The notes under the pieces: model-generated | The model's database searches: none | What the model saw: the letters and a program-made list of their open reading frames with translations, nothing else | What the model was told of the DNA's origin: nothing | Shown here: positions 1 through 9,500 of the stretch, piece after piece | Position numbering within the stretch: position 1 is the first letter of the stretch | How the letters are laid out: every line of letters starts with the position of its first letter | Position numbers and translations under genes: made by a program | Assembly (NCBI RefSeq): GCF_031877795.1 | Contig: NC_133934.1 | Coordinates: forward strand, 25,981,716 to 26,045,715 | Source of the DNA: Strix aluco | Lineage: Eukaryota; Chordata; Aves; Strigiformes; Strigidae | Length of the DNA: 64,000 nucleotides | Direction of reading: 5' to 3'

Positions 1-724
1 TCTGTTACTGCAGGTACTCTCTCAGTCCCTTTGGTCAGGGTATCTCTCAGGATCACAATGGTACCAGGACTCTACCAGAGGATGAAAACTGGAGATGTGA
101 TTGTCAATTCACTGCTTCTCCCTTGCAGCAGTGCAAACTAAGAGCCCCAAAAGATGAAGTAGCTTATCTTTCTTTTTTTTTTTTTTTTAAGAAAAACCCC
201 CTCACTCAGACCTCTTTTGCGGTGTGGCAATTTCTGTCCACCTGTGCTGGATGTTCAGAGCCCTGTATCTGGGTCCTATCCTTTTAAGCTTCACTGAATC
301 TGAGAAAACACTACCCAGGAACCATATCAATCTCTGGACTTCTAGACATCTTCTCAGGGTGTGTAATATTCCTTCTTGCAAACTAATTTTGGCAAAAGAG
401 GTCCTGTGACCAAGCTGCCTAAGCTTTCTGATTAATGCAGCTCTGCAAACTCTCCAGCAACACAAGCACTCTTTCAGATGACTATATCAACTGCTCCAGA
501 TTTTATTCTGCTGAGAAAAATTCACTACAGTATTTCAAGCTGTATTTCAAAATCCACATCCAAACTCATTTGTGATTCGCTATCTCTGTATCAGTCTCAA
601 GAGACTTCCACTAAGGTGAGTTGAATTTTTCCTACAGTTAGGAGGCAGCATAGACAAATATGTAGAAACAAGGTTCTGTAACAAAAAGTTAAATACATTC
701 ACAACCAATGGAAATCATAAAGGA
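1..724. other. Intergenic region 3' of the TLR1-like gene
   Basis: No coding sequence is recognised. Short open frames occur on both strands (about 200-465) but show no family resemblance. The stretch lies downstream of the receptor's 3' end. In birds a second TLR1-like gene (TLR1LA) usually sits beside TLR1LB, so this may be the spacer between the two; that is inference, because no TLR1LA sequence is visible here. A run of sixteen T lies at 173-188. A second AATAAA on the minus strand (502-507 on the plus strand as tttatt) could serve as a distal poly(A) signal. Confidence 0.6.
173..188. repeat. Poly(T) tract (16 T)
   Basis: An uninterrupted run of 16 T. It could be the A-tail of an old minus-strand retroposed sequence or a simple repeat. 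No retroposon body is recognisable next to it. Confidence 0.7.
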
Positions 725-730
725 TTTATT
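725..730 (-). terminator. Proximal poly(A) signal of the TLR1-like gene
   Basis: On the minus strand this reads AATAAA, 31 bases beyond the receptor stop codon. A GT-rich stretch follows at about 692-706 (minus strand ttggttgtgaatgt), as expected for a downstream cleavage element. Together they predict a 3' UTR of only about 50-60 bases. Confidence 0.6.
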
Positions 731-761
731 GCTTCACCAAGAAAAAACAGAAGAAATTCCA

Positions 762-2735
762 TTAGAAAGATTCTTCATCTATTTCCCCACACCTCTGTCC
801 ATCAGGCATTGGCAGGTTTATGCTAATAGCTGCCCTCAGGTTAGCCCAGAAAAGGGCACGCTTGCTCTTCTCCTTCGGCCACTCCAGGTAGGTTCGCTTT
901 GCCATGAGAGCCTTCAGCTTGTGATACCTGGCAGGGATAATATACGGAGGGATTGGCTCCAGTAAAATGAGGATCAAGCTGTTGAAATTCTCACTGAATA
1001 ATTTGTGATGGGCAAAGTACAGCTCATAGTGACACCACTCGCTCTGCACGAAGTTGGGAGACAACACAAAGATCGACTTGTAGCTCTTCTCAATGCAGTT
1101 AATGATGTTCTCCACAATGCTCTTGCCGGGGACAAAGTTTCTCTCGTGCTGGCACAGTTGTACACAGCCCTCCCCCTTCTCCAGGTTCGGGATCAGCTCG
1201 TTCTTCACCCACAACGAATCCCGCTCGCTGTAGGAAATGAACGCATGGAACTGCAGAATGGTCTCCTGCTCTTTGGGGTGGTTGTGCCAAGCTCTCCGCT
1301 TCGTCTGCGTCCACTGCCACGTCATCCGCACGTACCACGGCACATCCAGGTAGATGCACAGAAAGGCCACGACAGCCACCAGCACCAGCGTCAGCAGCAG
1401 AGCTGTCACGAGCAAGAGCACCGTGTTGCAAGCCAGTTCAGTCAGGTGGAAGTCCTTCAGCTGCGTTCCTTGCAAGTCTTCCGGGTACTCACACACGTAC
1501 GCCGCTGGCCAGCCAGACAGCTTCCCCCCAGACTGCCTCTCCAGACGGATAAAGTCTTGCAGTTCACAGGAACACTTGAACGGGTTGCGCCCGGCTTGTA
1601 GCTCCCTGACCCGCAGGCAGCTCTGGAAGAAGTCGGCAGATGGGATGAGGATCGAATTCATCTCTACGTTCAGGAACTCCAGGGACGTAAAGCCACCGCA
1701 CCCCGGCAGGTCAGACAGCCTGTTCGATGCCAGGTTCAGCTCTTCCAAGGACTTCAGCTCAGCCATCTCCTTGGGGACACTGGTGATCTGATTGTTTTGC
1801 AGGTAGAGTTTTTTGATGTTGACTGGCAAGCACTCAAACACGGCATCCATCAGCTGATTTGAGGACAGGTCCAACTCTGTCAGAGACTCAGCCCATCGGC
1901 ATTGCGCATCAGCGGCATCGTGACGCAGCAAGTTGTTGCTCATGTCCAAGTATTTCAGTGATTTCATATGGCTGGTCATGAAGCTTACCTTGGGAAGGCT
2001 CTCAAATTTATTCCTCTGCAAGATTAATGTCTCCAGTTGAATTAACTTGTCACAGTTTTGAAAAAGAAAATCTGTTAAATCATTCGTTAAAAAATTTAAG
2101 TATCTGAAGGAACTGTTGGACGAAGGACACAGCATATGTATCATCTCTGATTCAGCTATTGTCAAGGCTGTAATATTCATGTCTGCAAATATTTTGTATA
2201 GAACATCCTGTGAGAAGTACAGATCTGTGATTAAAACTTTGGTCATTGTCACTGCTTTCATAGCAGTACCTGAATAGTCAAAGTTATAGCTTTCGACGTC
2301 CGACAATTGTGTTACACTGTTAATACTGAAGTATTCAACAGATGAGTGCCATACAGTCTGAAAAATTTCCATAAGAGCATTCCAGTCCACTGACACATTT
2401 GTCAGTGTCAGATTTTGTAACCTGGAGCCTTGCCTGAAATTAGATAATAAAGCTACTAATTTTTTTACATTGTCATTTGTGATTTCTGACAATGATAGGC
2501 TTTCTGTAGTATTTTGTATCACAACCCAGTCAAAATTAGCTTTGGACTGATAACCATTTGTATACAGGAGTGGCAGGCTCTTGATTTTTTTGACAGAACC
2601 ATCTTCTGGAAAACTGTTAGAAACAGAGGTAAAGAGTTCATTTTCCACAGACAGACTGACATGGTTCCAAAAAGTTAATGCAAACAGACACTTGTAAAGA
2701 AAAAAGTTTCTGAGAGACCTCATATTTTCTGTCAT
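762..2735 (-). CDS. TLR1LB: Toll-like receptor 1 family member 2 (avian TLR1 type 2)
   Basis: Single-exon open frame of 657 codons. The product is a type I membrane receptor. TLR1/6/10-type receptors pair with TLR2 to sense lipopeptides and signal through MyD88 (family knowledge). Visible order: hydrophobic leader (about residues 5-30); a poorly conserved N-terminal part; LRR units such as LKYLDMSNNLL, LTELDLSSNQL, IKKLYLQNNQI and LEELNLASNRL; an LRR C-terminal cysteine cap (about 384-436, CSCELQDF); a transmembrane helix (about 439-462); and a TIR domain (about 496-640). The TIR domain has FHAFISYSERD (box 1), the BB loop RNFVPGKS with its proline (about 532-539) and the box 3 FW (about 629-630). 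At 657 residues it is well short of mammalian TLR1 (near 790), matching the short avian type 2 form. The start at 2735 is the first in-frame ATG: an in-frame TAG lies upstream at 2793-2795. A second ATG four codons in (2723) also has A at -3. The frame is intact. Confidence 0.93.
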   Translation of the reverse strand: MTENMRSLRNFFLYKCLFALTFWNHVSLSVENELFTSVSNSFPEDGSVKKIKSLPLLYTNGYQSKANFDWVVIQNTTESLSLSEITNDNVKKLVALLSNFRQGSRLQNLTLTNVSVDWNALMEIFQTVWHSSVEYFSINSVTQLSDVESYNFDYSGTAMKAVTMTKVLITDLYFSQDVLYKIFADMNITALTIAESEMIHMLCPSSNSSFRYLNFLTNDLTDFLFQNCDKLIQLETLILQRNKFESLPKVSFMTSHMKSLKYLDMSNNLLRHDAADAQCRWAESLTELDLSSNQLMDAVFECLPVNIKKLYLQNNQITSVPKEMAELKSLEELNLASNRLSDLPGCGGFTSLEFLNVEMNSILIPSADFFQSCLRVRELQAGRNPFKCSCELQDFIRLERQSGGKLSGWPAAYVCEYPEDLQGTQLKDFHLTELACNTVLLLVTALLLTLVLVAVVAFLCIYLDVPWYVRMTWQWTQTKRRAWHNHPKEQETILQFHAFISYSERDSLWVKNELIPNLEKGEGCVQLCQHERNFVPGKSIVENIINCIEKSYKSIFVLSPNFVQSEWCHYELYFAHHKLFSENFNSLILILLEPIPPYIIPARYHKLKALMAKRTYLEWPKEKSKRALFWANLRAAISINLPMPDGQRCGEIDEESF

Positions 2736-2798
2736 ACTGGTTTCTGGTTCCTTGGAAATGCTCAATACTTTTCTTATCTGTCCATCTTTGTTCTAATC
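2736..2798 (-). other. 5' UTR part of the TLR coding exon, with a 3' splice site
   Basis: Read on the minus strand, a T-rich tract ending ttttgctacag lies directly upstream of 2798. That is a strong splice acceptor with AG at 2799-2800. The coding exon would therefore begin at 2798 with a 63-base leader, and at least one non-coding 5' exon must lie further upstream (higher coordinates). TLR genes commonly carry the whole coding sequence in one exon behind short 5' UTR exons. Confidence 0.65.
2774..2785 (-). other. Four-codon upstream ORF in the TLR leader
   Basis: ATG GAC AGA TAA on the minus strand lies 39 bases before the main start. Its start has A at -3 and G at +4, which is a strong initiation context. 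Such a minimal uORF normally allows reinitiation but can lower translation. It is directly visible; its function is inferred. Confidence 0.5.
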
Positions 2799-3231
2799 CT
2801 GTAGCAAAACAAACAACAAAAAACAGATTGTATCACTAAGTGTCTATGCAGGACCCATCATAGAGACTGATTTTTTTAAGGCTCCAATTTCTCATCTCTC
2901 CCTTTGACTCAAAAGGCAATGAAGGCACCTACTGTAATTCAGGAGAGGCATGCTTTATTAAGAGACCACCACTGAAATGTCTATTTGGGAAATACACTGT
3001 ATTTAATATATAATGAGTCTGTTTCTTACAAAACATGTCTGATTTCACAGGTGACTAAAATTTGCTGCTTACTTACAGAATTACTGCTGTGATCCAATGT
3101 ATTACGAAGGCTTCCCACAACTGTATAATACACTTTGATCAAAAAGTACAATACTGAGGTCCGTATGGTCAACCTCTCAGATTCTCTCTTGAAGGATATG
3201 AACTAGACTCAGAGACATTGTTTTTTAAATA

Positions 3232-3273
3232 GACTTGTGAGTATACAACCTGGACTTGTGAGTATACAACCTG
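3232..3273. repeat. Perfect 21-bp tandem duplication
   Basis: Two identical adjacent copies of a 21-base unit beginning gacttgtgagtat, at 3232-3252 and 3253-3273. The lack of divergence suggests a recent slippage or duplication event. No coding sequence is affected. Confidence 0.9.
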
Positions 3274-4177
3274 GTCATTAGTGCTTATTTTAGCTGGGGA
3301 CACCAGCGTGGGGAGTAGGACGTTCTATATTTATGCTATGGGAAAGTCCACAGAAGTGTTCGCTTCTTGTCTGAGCTTGAGCATCTCCTCAATTTAGACT
3401 CTGAAAGTGGGGTGTCCCCATGTCTGATTTTTTAGGTGTACACAGAGGACACCAAATACTCACTGAAAATATTTGCATGCTACAGAAAAAAATACCAGTT
3501 GTAGAACCTCTGGACACAAAATCTAGCCCTGATCTAAGGACACTGACTTCAAACGTCTCTGTCATGAAAGGGGTTTATTTAAACACAATTTAGATAAAAT
3601 CATAACTGTGGATTTGCTTTTATTTTCCCTAATGAAGGACACTTTTTCTTTCTGGATGTAGGAGTTTAGGGTGGCCAGCCTCCCTTTGTTTAAGTCAGCC
3701 ATTGTGATTACTGACTTAAATCTCCTTTCAGATATTGCCATAAATGCATCAGAATGCCTTTCTGAAAGAGGAACTGGCAAGAACTTATGTAACATTTTTA
3801 TATGTGTAAATCTTGGTTTAAAGTTTTTTTCCAGATCTCTGAAATATTTTTGTTTCCTCAGAACATTCTCCCTCACTTCCTCCCCTTACTTTTAAATAGT
3901 AGTTGTTGTCTGAAGCTTTCCATAGTGCCTATTCTGACCACACTGGCTTTCAATTTTCCCTTGATATTGAAATGGCTAAATTGTGAGTTTATATTTCTAG
4001 TGACTCTACAATGAGACAATAATAGCTGTCACTTGTTGGACTAAAGCTACACCCTCAAGGACTACATCCTCTGTACCATTAACCATTCCACAAGCTTTCT
4101 TAGAATTACATTACTGGGTCTAAAATGTCCATTCTCCTTGAACTAACACAACCTATATTACAAAATCTCAACAGTAC

Positions 4178-4197
4178 AAAAAAAAAAAAAAAAAAAA
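4178..4197. repeat. Poly(A) tract (20 A)
   Basis: An uninterrupted 20-base A run followed by an A/C-rich stretch. No retroposon body is recognised upstream of it, so it is best treated as a simple repeat. Confidence 0.8.
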
Positions 4198-5386
4198 CCA
4201 CCAAAAAAACCCAGTCCACTGAGTTCTTATTTTGTAAAGAATGCATGAAAGTAGGCTTGGAAATCATCTAGAAATAGTGGGGCAATATGGCAAAAATTTC
4301 CAGCCTTTTTCCAGATTTTGATTTGGAAAAATTATATGCAGTTTTACCATCATAGCCCTCAAAAGGCATTTGGTTATGTGCAGAGAACAAAAGATAATCA
4401 GCATCCTCTATCCTGTTCTTCCGATTGTTTGGGCAACACTACTAATGTGTATATAATCAAACAAAATATGTTGCTTCAAGAGAAATCTGAAAAAAACCCC
4501 TATCTTCAAATCATTATTTCTTCTTAGGACAAAATTTCAGCAATATCCCTGAATCCAGGGACTAGGTGCAAGAAGGATATGATTCTTCCCCATGTGCTTA
4601 ATCTGCTTTCTCATTCCTATATCCCCGGCACTCAGTCAAATTATTTATGAGTATCTTCAAACTTTCTTTAGAATATCTTATGAAGCAACAAAATTAACAA
4701 CAGTTATAACACATGACCCGTGATTTGGGGCTAACACTGGAAAAATTATCCTTTATAGTCATATCCCTTCTAATTCAGAAGTATCCTCAGGTCTTCAAAC
4801 TTGACAAAAAGATCATTATCAAGATACAAGCAGAGAAGCAACCCAGTAGAGTGAGCAAACCAAGATCATAGTGAGAAATTGTCCCATTGTTTAAAGAGCA
4901 AGAGAAGAGATCAAAATTTAGGTTTTAAGAGTTTTTCCAATATAAATTTGGTATAAACTGATGCAACTTTCATGTAAGAAATGTACAGAATGCACTGAGC
5001 TATGATGGTTCAGTATTAAGGCACGTGCTTCGCTCGGCACAATACAAAAAATGTTAAAAATATGTCTTTCACATGGATGAAACATATCATCAAGTTAGAC
5101 ACATTCCTGAACTGTAGAGAAACTACCTCCATTAAATCACTGTGAGTCCCTTCACTATGGGAGTAGTGCTAATACAAAGAGACTGCTATTTGGTCACCTT
5201 CTTTAGATAAATTTACTGAGCATAAGCAACTTTACTCTCATTTCTTACCCACACACTTGAAAGTACACCATACACTTGCAAATAACCCTCTATGGAAAAC
5301 ATGGCTCATTTTCAAATAAGACGCAGTATATAAAAGTTTTCGCTAACTAGCAACCACATAAAATCATAAAACGTAAAGTTTCTCAC

Positions 5387-5460
5387 CAGAAATCCCTGCT
5401 CTCCGAAAAAGCAGAAAATGTACTCGGGAAAACACAAAAAGAAAACTTCCTGTAACTCTA
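5387..5460 (-). promoter_or_regulatory. Candidate 5' exon and promoter of the TLR1-like gene
   Basis: On the minus strand, GATTTCTG|gtgagaaa gives a good donor with GT at 5385-5386. Upstream of it lies acaggaagt (plus strand acttcctgt, near 5446-5454), a consensus ETS-family site, embedded in a pyrimidine-rich stretch. TATA-less, ETS/PU.1-driven promoters are typical of myeloid TLR genes (established knowledge). Assigning them to this receptor is inference, and other minus-strand donors in the interval could be used instead. Confidence 0.3.
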
Positions 5461-6416
5461 TCCTACTGTGTGAGAATACTTAGGAACGCCCAGACTTTTT
5501 ATATAAATGTTTGTGCCATCTACTGACAGTTTATGAAATGACATTGCTTTCCTCCCAGATGTATTTTCCACATACAACATTACTGTAATTTCCCCACTAT
5601 TTAATGATTATTGAACTATGTGTTTTCATGCTTTGCAATGGATTAAGCAGGGGAAAAGAATGAATCTTTTTACCAACTTTCTGCTTCATCAAATTAATGT
5701 GAAAATAAGTTCTTCTTTTGAGCAAGTTTTACACTGAAATTCAAATATCTTCCTCTCTGAACTTAATAATGATCTAAGTCTATATGCATTATTCTGATCA
5801 TTTTTTTTCCATTTAGCTATACCAATTTAGTTGTCAAGTTGTTATCAAGGCTGGTTTATAAAAGTACTGTTTGTCTTATTTTAATTTCCATTTAATGGGA
5901 ATAGAAAAATAATCTCTCTCTCCTGCTCCAGCAGTGTTGTGACTGGGTTAAACAGTAGACATGGAAACAGTGGGTGGGGTCTTTCTTTTTTTTCTTTTTT
6001 TTTTAAATTAAAACAGAGCAGCGACTTCTGCTTTGGTACTGAATGCCCAAACACTTGGGTTATTGTCCTGGCAAAGACATAAACCAGTCCCTCTTTATTT
6101 CTGTATAATGTTGGTCAGAAATTCCATCTTAGCTGAGATCTAAATACAGAACTGCCACATTACAACCTACCTTTCTGGGTTAGCATACCATAATGTATTC
6201 ATGATTTAACATTTCAATGATTTAGGAAGCAGAGGAAATTATCTTAAAGATTACTTTTTCACTTTAAATTTATTCAGTACATAATATTTAATTTCTCAGC
6301 TTCAAGTGAACAGAGGTCATCCAGAAAAGGAAGGGGAAGATAGGACAGGTAGTAAGCGACAGAATATGGACAATTCATATTGTCTGCTGTTACGTCAATG
6401 AGCCTTGTGGTGGTAC

Positions 6417-6436
6417 TCTATGATTCTATGATTCTT
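6417..6436 (+). repeat. Possible CR1 3' tail remnant
   Basis: Two copies of the octamer tgattcta/attctatg, the characteristic 3' terminal repeat of CR1 LINEs. The preceding sequence is too diverged to recognise a CR1 body, so the assignment rests on the tail alone. Confidence 0.4.
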
Positions 6437-8369
6437 TCTCAACTTCTGGCAATACAGACAAGAGTATTCACAGCTGGTTTCCAAATGACACCTTATAATT
6501 TTGTTACATACAAACCTCACCATTGTCTGCCCTTAGCTGGAAAGTTTTTGCTATCCATCCATAGCATGAGATAAAATACTACAGTAAGACCTTGCTTCTA
6601 CCAAACATTCATTCCTGTTTTGGAATATAACAGTTTCACTGCTTGAATATAACCCACCTATCACTCTGATGAATACAGAACCAGATGTATGTTTGGTTAA
6701 CATGTAATAACTGCCATAAATTAGAGATGCTTATTCGAGAGTTAATTAAGTGACAGTATGAGCAGGTCACTGGCATAGTCTGAGTTCTCCAGTTCTGCCT
6801 ACATACTATAAAGAAAGAAAAAGCATATGTTAAACAGCAAAATAAGCATATTACCATTAATTGCATGCCATTAGCCCTCATATTTACCACTCAGGTTTAC
6901 CAGTTTACCACTGGAAGAGGATGAATATATTCCTCAAATGTTATGCATACTTCTATGTTTTGTTAGAAGTAGCCAAATGCAGTTGTTTCCTTCCATCTTT
7001 TCTTTATATTTATCCATTTATTGAAAGGCAAGTATCTTTTCTGAAACCCATTAGAAGATGACAACACTCAGAGTAATAACAAATCAGTGAAATCTGAGAT
7101 GAGTAGAAGTGTTCAATCTCTGTTGCTCATTTATTCCAAACCCATTTGCAATATTACTATAGTGAGAAAATACAAGTGAAATTAATTACTGGAAAGTGAA
7201 AGAAAATTAGAAAATGCAAATGCTAAATTCAAGAAAGTAATTTAGAAACTTAGGAAATGAATACATCCTTCTATCCCAATAGACAGACATACACATTTAC
7301 GCACTTAAAATGTTAATTTTATTCTGAAGCAATAACAGTAGTGATTAATACTGTCTTGCAGTTCTAAAACACACATGGCCTTGTACAGAATCTGCAAAAC
7401 TGACAGTGTAAGATCCACTTTACAGTCAAAATTACCACCCATCATGGGGAAACCCAATCTCCAGCTATTGATATTCATCTGTTGTGATTCCTCCTAAGAC
7501 ACCGCCCTTACTCTTCCACAAGCTCCACTGAAAAGCAGAGAGAAATCCTTAGGGCCACTCTAGATTTCATTTTCAATAAATACATCTAAACATTAATAAC
7601 CTAAAAGATGCTAGAACTACCAGCATGCTGATACTTAAATTTTCATTGAAACACCTTCAAAATAAACTTTTTAATGATACAAACATTTGTTCTGCTACCA
7701 CCTACCTTAATGGGAGACCTTTGCCTGATAAGCATGTAACTCACATAACATGATCCGTATTTGTGAAGCACGCTTCTGAGAACCGGGGCTTTATTTTATG
7801 ACTTCCTATAGCAGCTCTCCTCAGTAATTCACATCCTGACTTATTTTGTTTCCTGTGGCAACAGTATTCTTTCTTCGGCAAAGGAAGACTAGTGATAGGA
7901 TGCTATGATGAATTGTGGAACTGCCTTTTATCACGGTTAAAGGGCATGCTTCGCCTTAAAATGAAGTAGCAAAAAGAGGAAAGGGTATGAGGAATTAGAC
8001 AAGAACCACAGGTTGTTGGGCAAGAGCCTGCAATCCCCTTGTTAAACCAAGTATTTCTCGTGTGGTTGCGGGCACCCAGTGCTGACACTAACTTACAAGA
8101 AATGTGTGTACACACCTCCTAGTTTCTTTTAGAGGCATTTCCTGTAAACACAGATAGAGCGAAGGTGCAAAATGGCATCTGAAAAGCTAATTCTCAGTTA
8201 ATTCCTCAATTCCACGCTTCAGTAGGTGGTTAGCTGCAGCTCGCTGAGGAAGGATTAAACTTTCTACACGAAAAAATGAAATTTGACGCCAGCTCAGTGA
8301 CTAGACATTTATACCTAAAATGCCTCAGTATGAACGTTATCACATCAGCGTTTTCAGATCTACCCCTTT

Positions 8370-9500
8370 TGCCTCCTCAGCCAGGACGCGGGGGGCGGCC
8401 GGCCGCCCCTGGGGCGGGCCCTGCTCCACCCGCCCTGCTCTGCCTTGGCCGGCGGGGCCCGCCGCTCCCGCCGGGAGGCCCCGGTGTCCCCCAGCCGCCC
8501 GCTCCGCCGAGGGGGGTCCGCGGACAGCTGGGGGCCGTGAGGGGCGATAATGGCGGCCGGGGCGGCTCTCCGCGGCGGGTCAGCGCCGCCGCCCCGGCCC
8601 GCAGCCTGGAGCCCGGGGGCGGCTCGGCAGTGGCGTGGGGCAGCCCCTTCGCAACAGGCGGCCGCCTCAGGGAGACGGAGGGAGAGCGAGGGGAGAAGAG
8701 CCAGCTCTCCCGCCGCCCTGCGGCCCGGCCGGCCCGCGGCTGCCCGGCCTGCTCTGCCTCCTCCCCCCGCTGCTGCCGACGTGGCGGGGCGGGGAAGGGG
8801 AAGGAGCAGGGGGCGCGCCGGTAAGGGGACTGCTGAGCGGTAAGGAGCACAGCGATTTCTTCTTTTTCTACCGCTTTTGAAACTGGCTGCGGGCTCCGCA
8901 CTAATAACTCTACCCCAGAGGGGATTTCGAAAAGGAAAAAAACAAAAAAATAAAAAAAAAAGGGAAGGGGGAAGCTGTGGCCGCTGCGGGTTTGAGGGAG
9001 CGGCGCTGCGGCTCTGCCCTGGGCGCGGGGGCAGGCGGCAGCCCGGGGCGCCCGAGCGGGCGTCGCCTCCGCTCGCCGTGGCCGCAGCGTCCCGCGGAGA
9101 GAGAAGTGACAGCAGGCGTCGAGCGGGAGGGAGCGCGGTGCCGTCGGCGGCTGGGCTTTGCTTCTGAGGCGGGATGGACCCCCCTCCTCAGGCGGCGGGT
9201 CGGCAGGTGCCACCGAGCCGCGGCAGCAGCTGCCGCCGCCGCCGGCCCCTGAGGGCGGCCGGTCCCGCCGCTCGTGGGCCGCCGCCCGGGTGAGGGTGGC
9301 AGCGGGCGGGGTGTCCGCCTGCCGCCCGGCCCGGAGCTGGCCTCGGCATCTGCCTCCTGAGCGCTCTGTGGAGAGTAACTCCCTCGGGGGGAGCTGTCGG
9401 GGTGATGCAGATCGGGATAGTCTCACGCAGGACGGCTCGAACGACGCCTTCCCCCGCGTCAGGCGCGGCTCGGGGCCTCTGCCGTGGGGTAGTTGGCAGT
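8370..9500. promoter_or_regulatory. CpG island: promoter and probable exon 1 of FAM114A1
   Basis: A sudden change from AT-rich DNA to dense G+C with very many CpG dinucleotides, the only such block in the window. It lies about 2 kb upstream of the first FAM114A1 coding exon and is the natural housekeeping-type promoter for it. Plausible plus-strand splice donors for a non-coding exon 1 are at 8821 (CGCCG|gtaagg), 8840 (GCG|gtaagg) and 9290 (CCCGG|gtgagg). I cannot decide among them. Long open frames on both strands here, up to 349 codons, are a by-product of high GC. An A-rich patch sits inside it at about 8932-8960. Confidence 0.8.

Larger units (their letters stand above)
2799..8370. other. 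Intergenic region between the TLR1-like gene and FAM114A1
   Basis: Divergent intergenic DNA of 5.5 kb, mostly AT-rich and with no recognisable coding sequence. It must contain the receptor promoter and at least one 5' UTR exon. Minus-strand donor-like sites occur at several places, including 3075-3076, 5385-5386 and 7706-7710, so the true leader exon cannot be chosen from sequence alone. It also carries a 21-bp tandem duplication (3232-3273), a 20-A tract (4178-4197) and a possible CR1 tail (6417-6436). Confidence 0.6.

Noticed and set aside
974-1791. Open frames of 63-198 codons opposite to or out of frame with the TLR coding exon
   Set aside because: Shadows of the GC-rich half of the receptor gene; the in-frame TIR and LRR motifs explain the sequence.
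2736-2765. Extension of the receptor N-terminus by ten codons from TTG at 2763-2765
   Set aside because: TTG is not a normal start in vertebrates and an in-frame TAG lies just upstream. ATG at 2733-2735 is the natural start.
8377-9426. 349-codon open frame on the minus strand in the CpG island, plus several overlapping plus-strand frames
   Set aside because: High GC removes stop codons on all frames. The translation is Pro/Arg/Gly/Ala-rich low complexity without domain resemblance.
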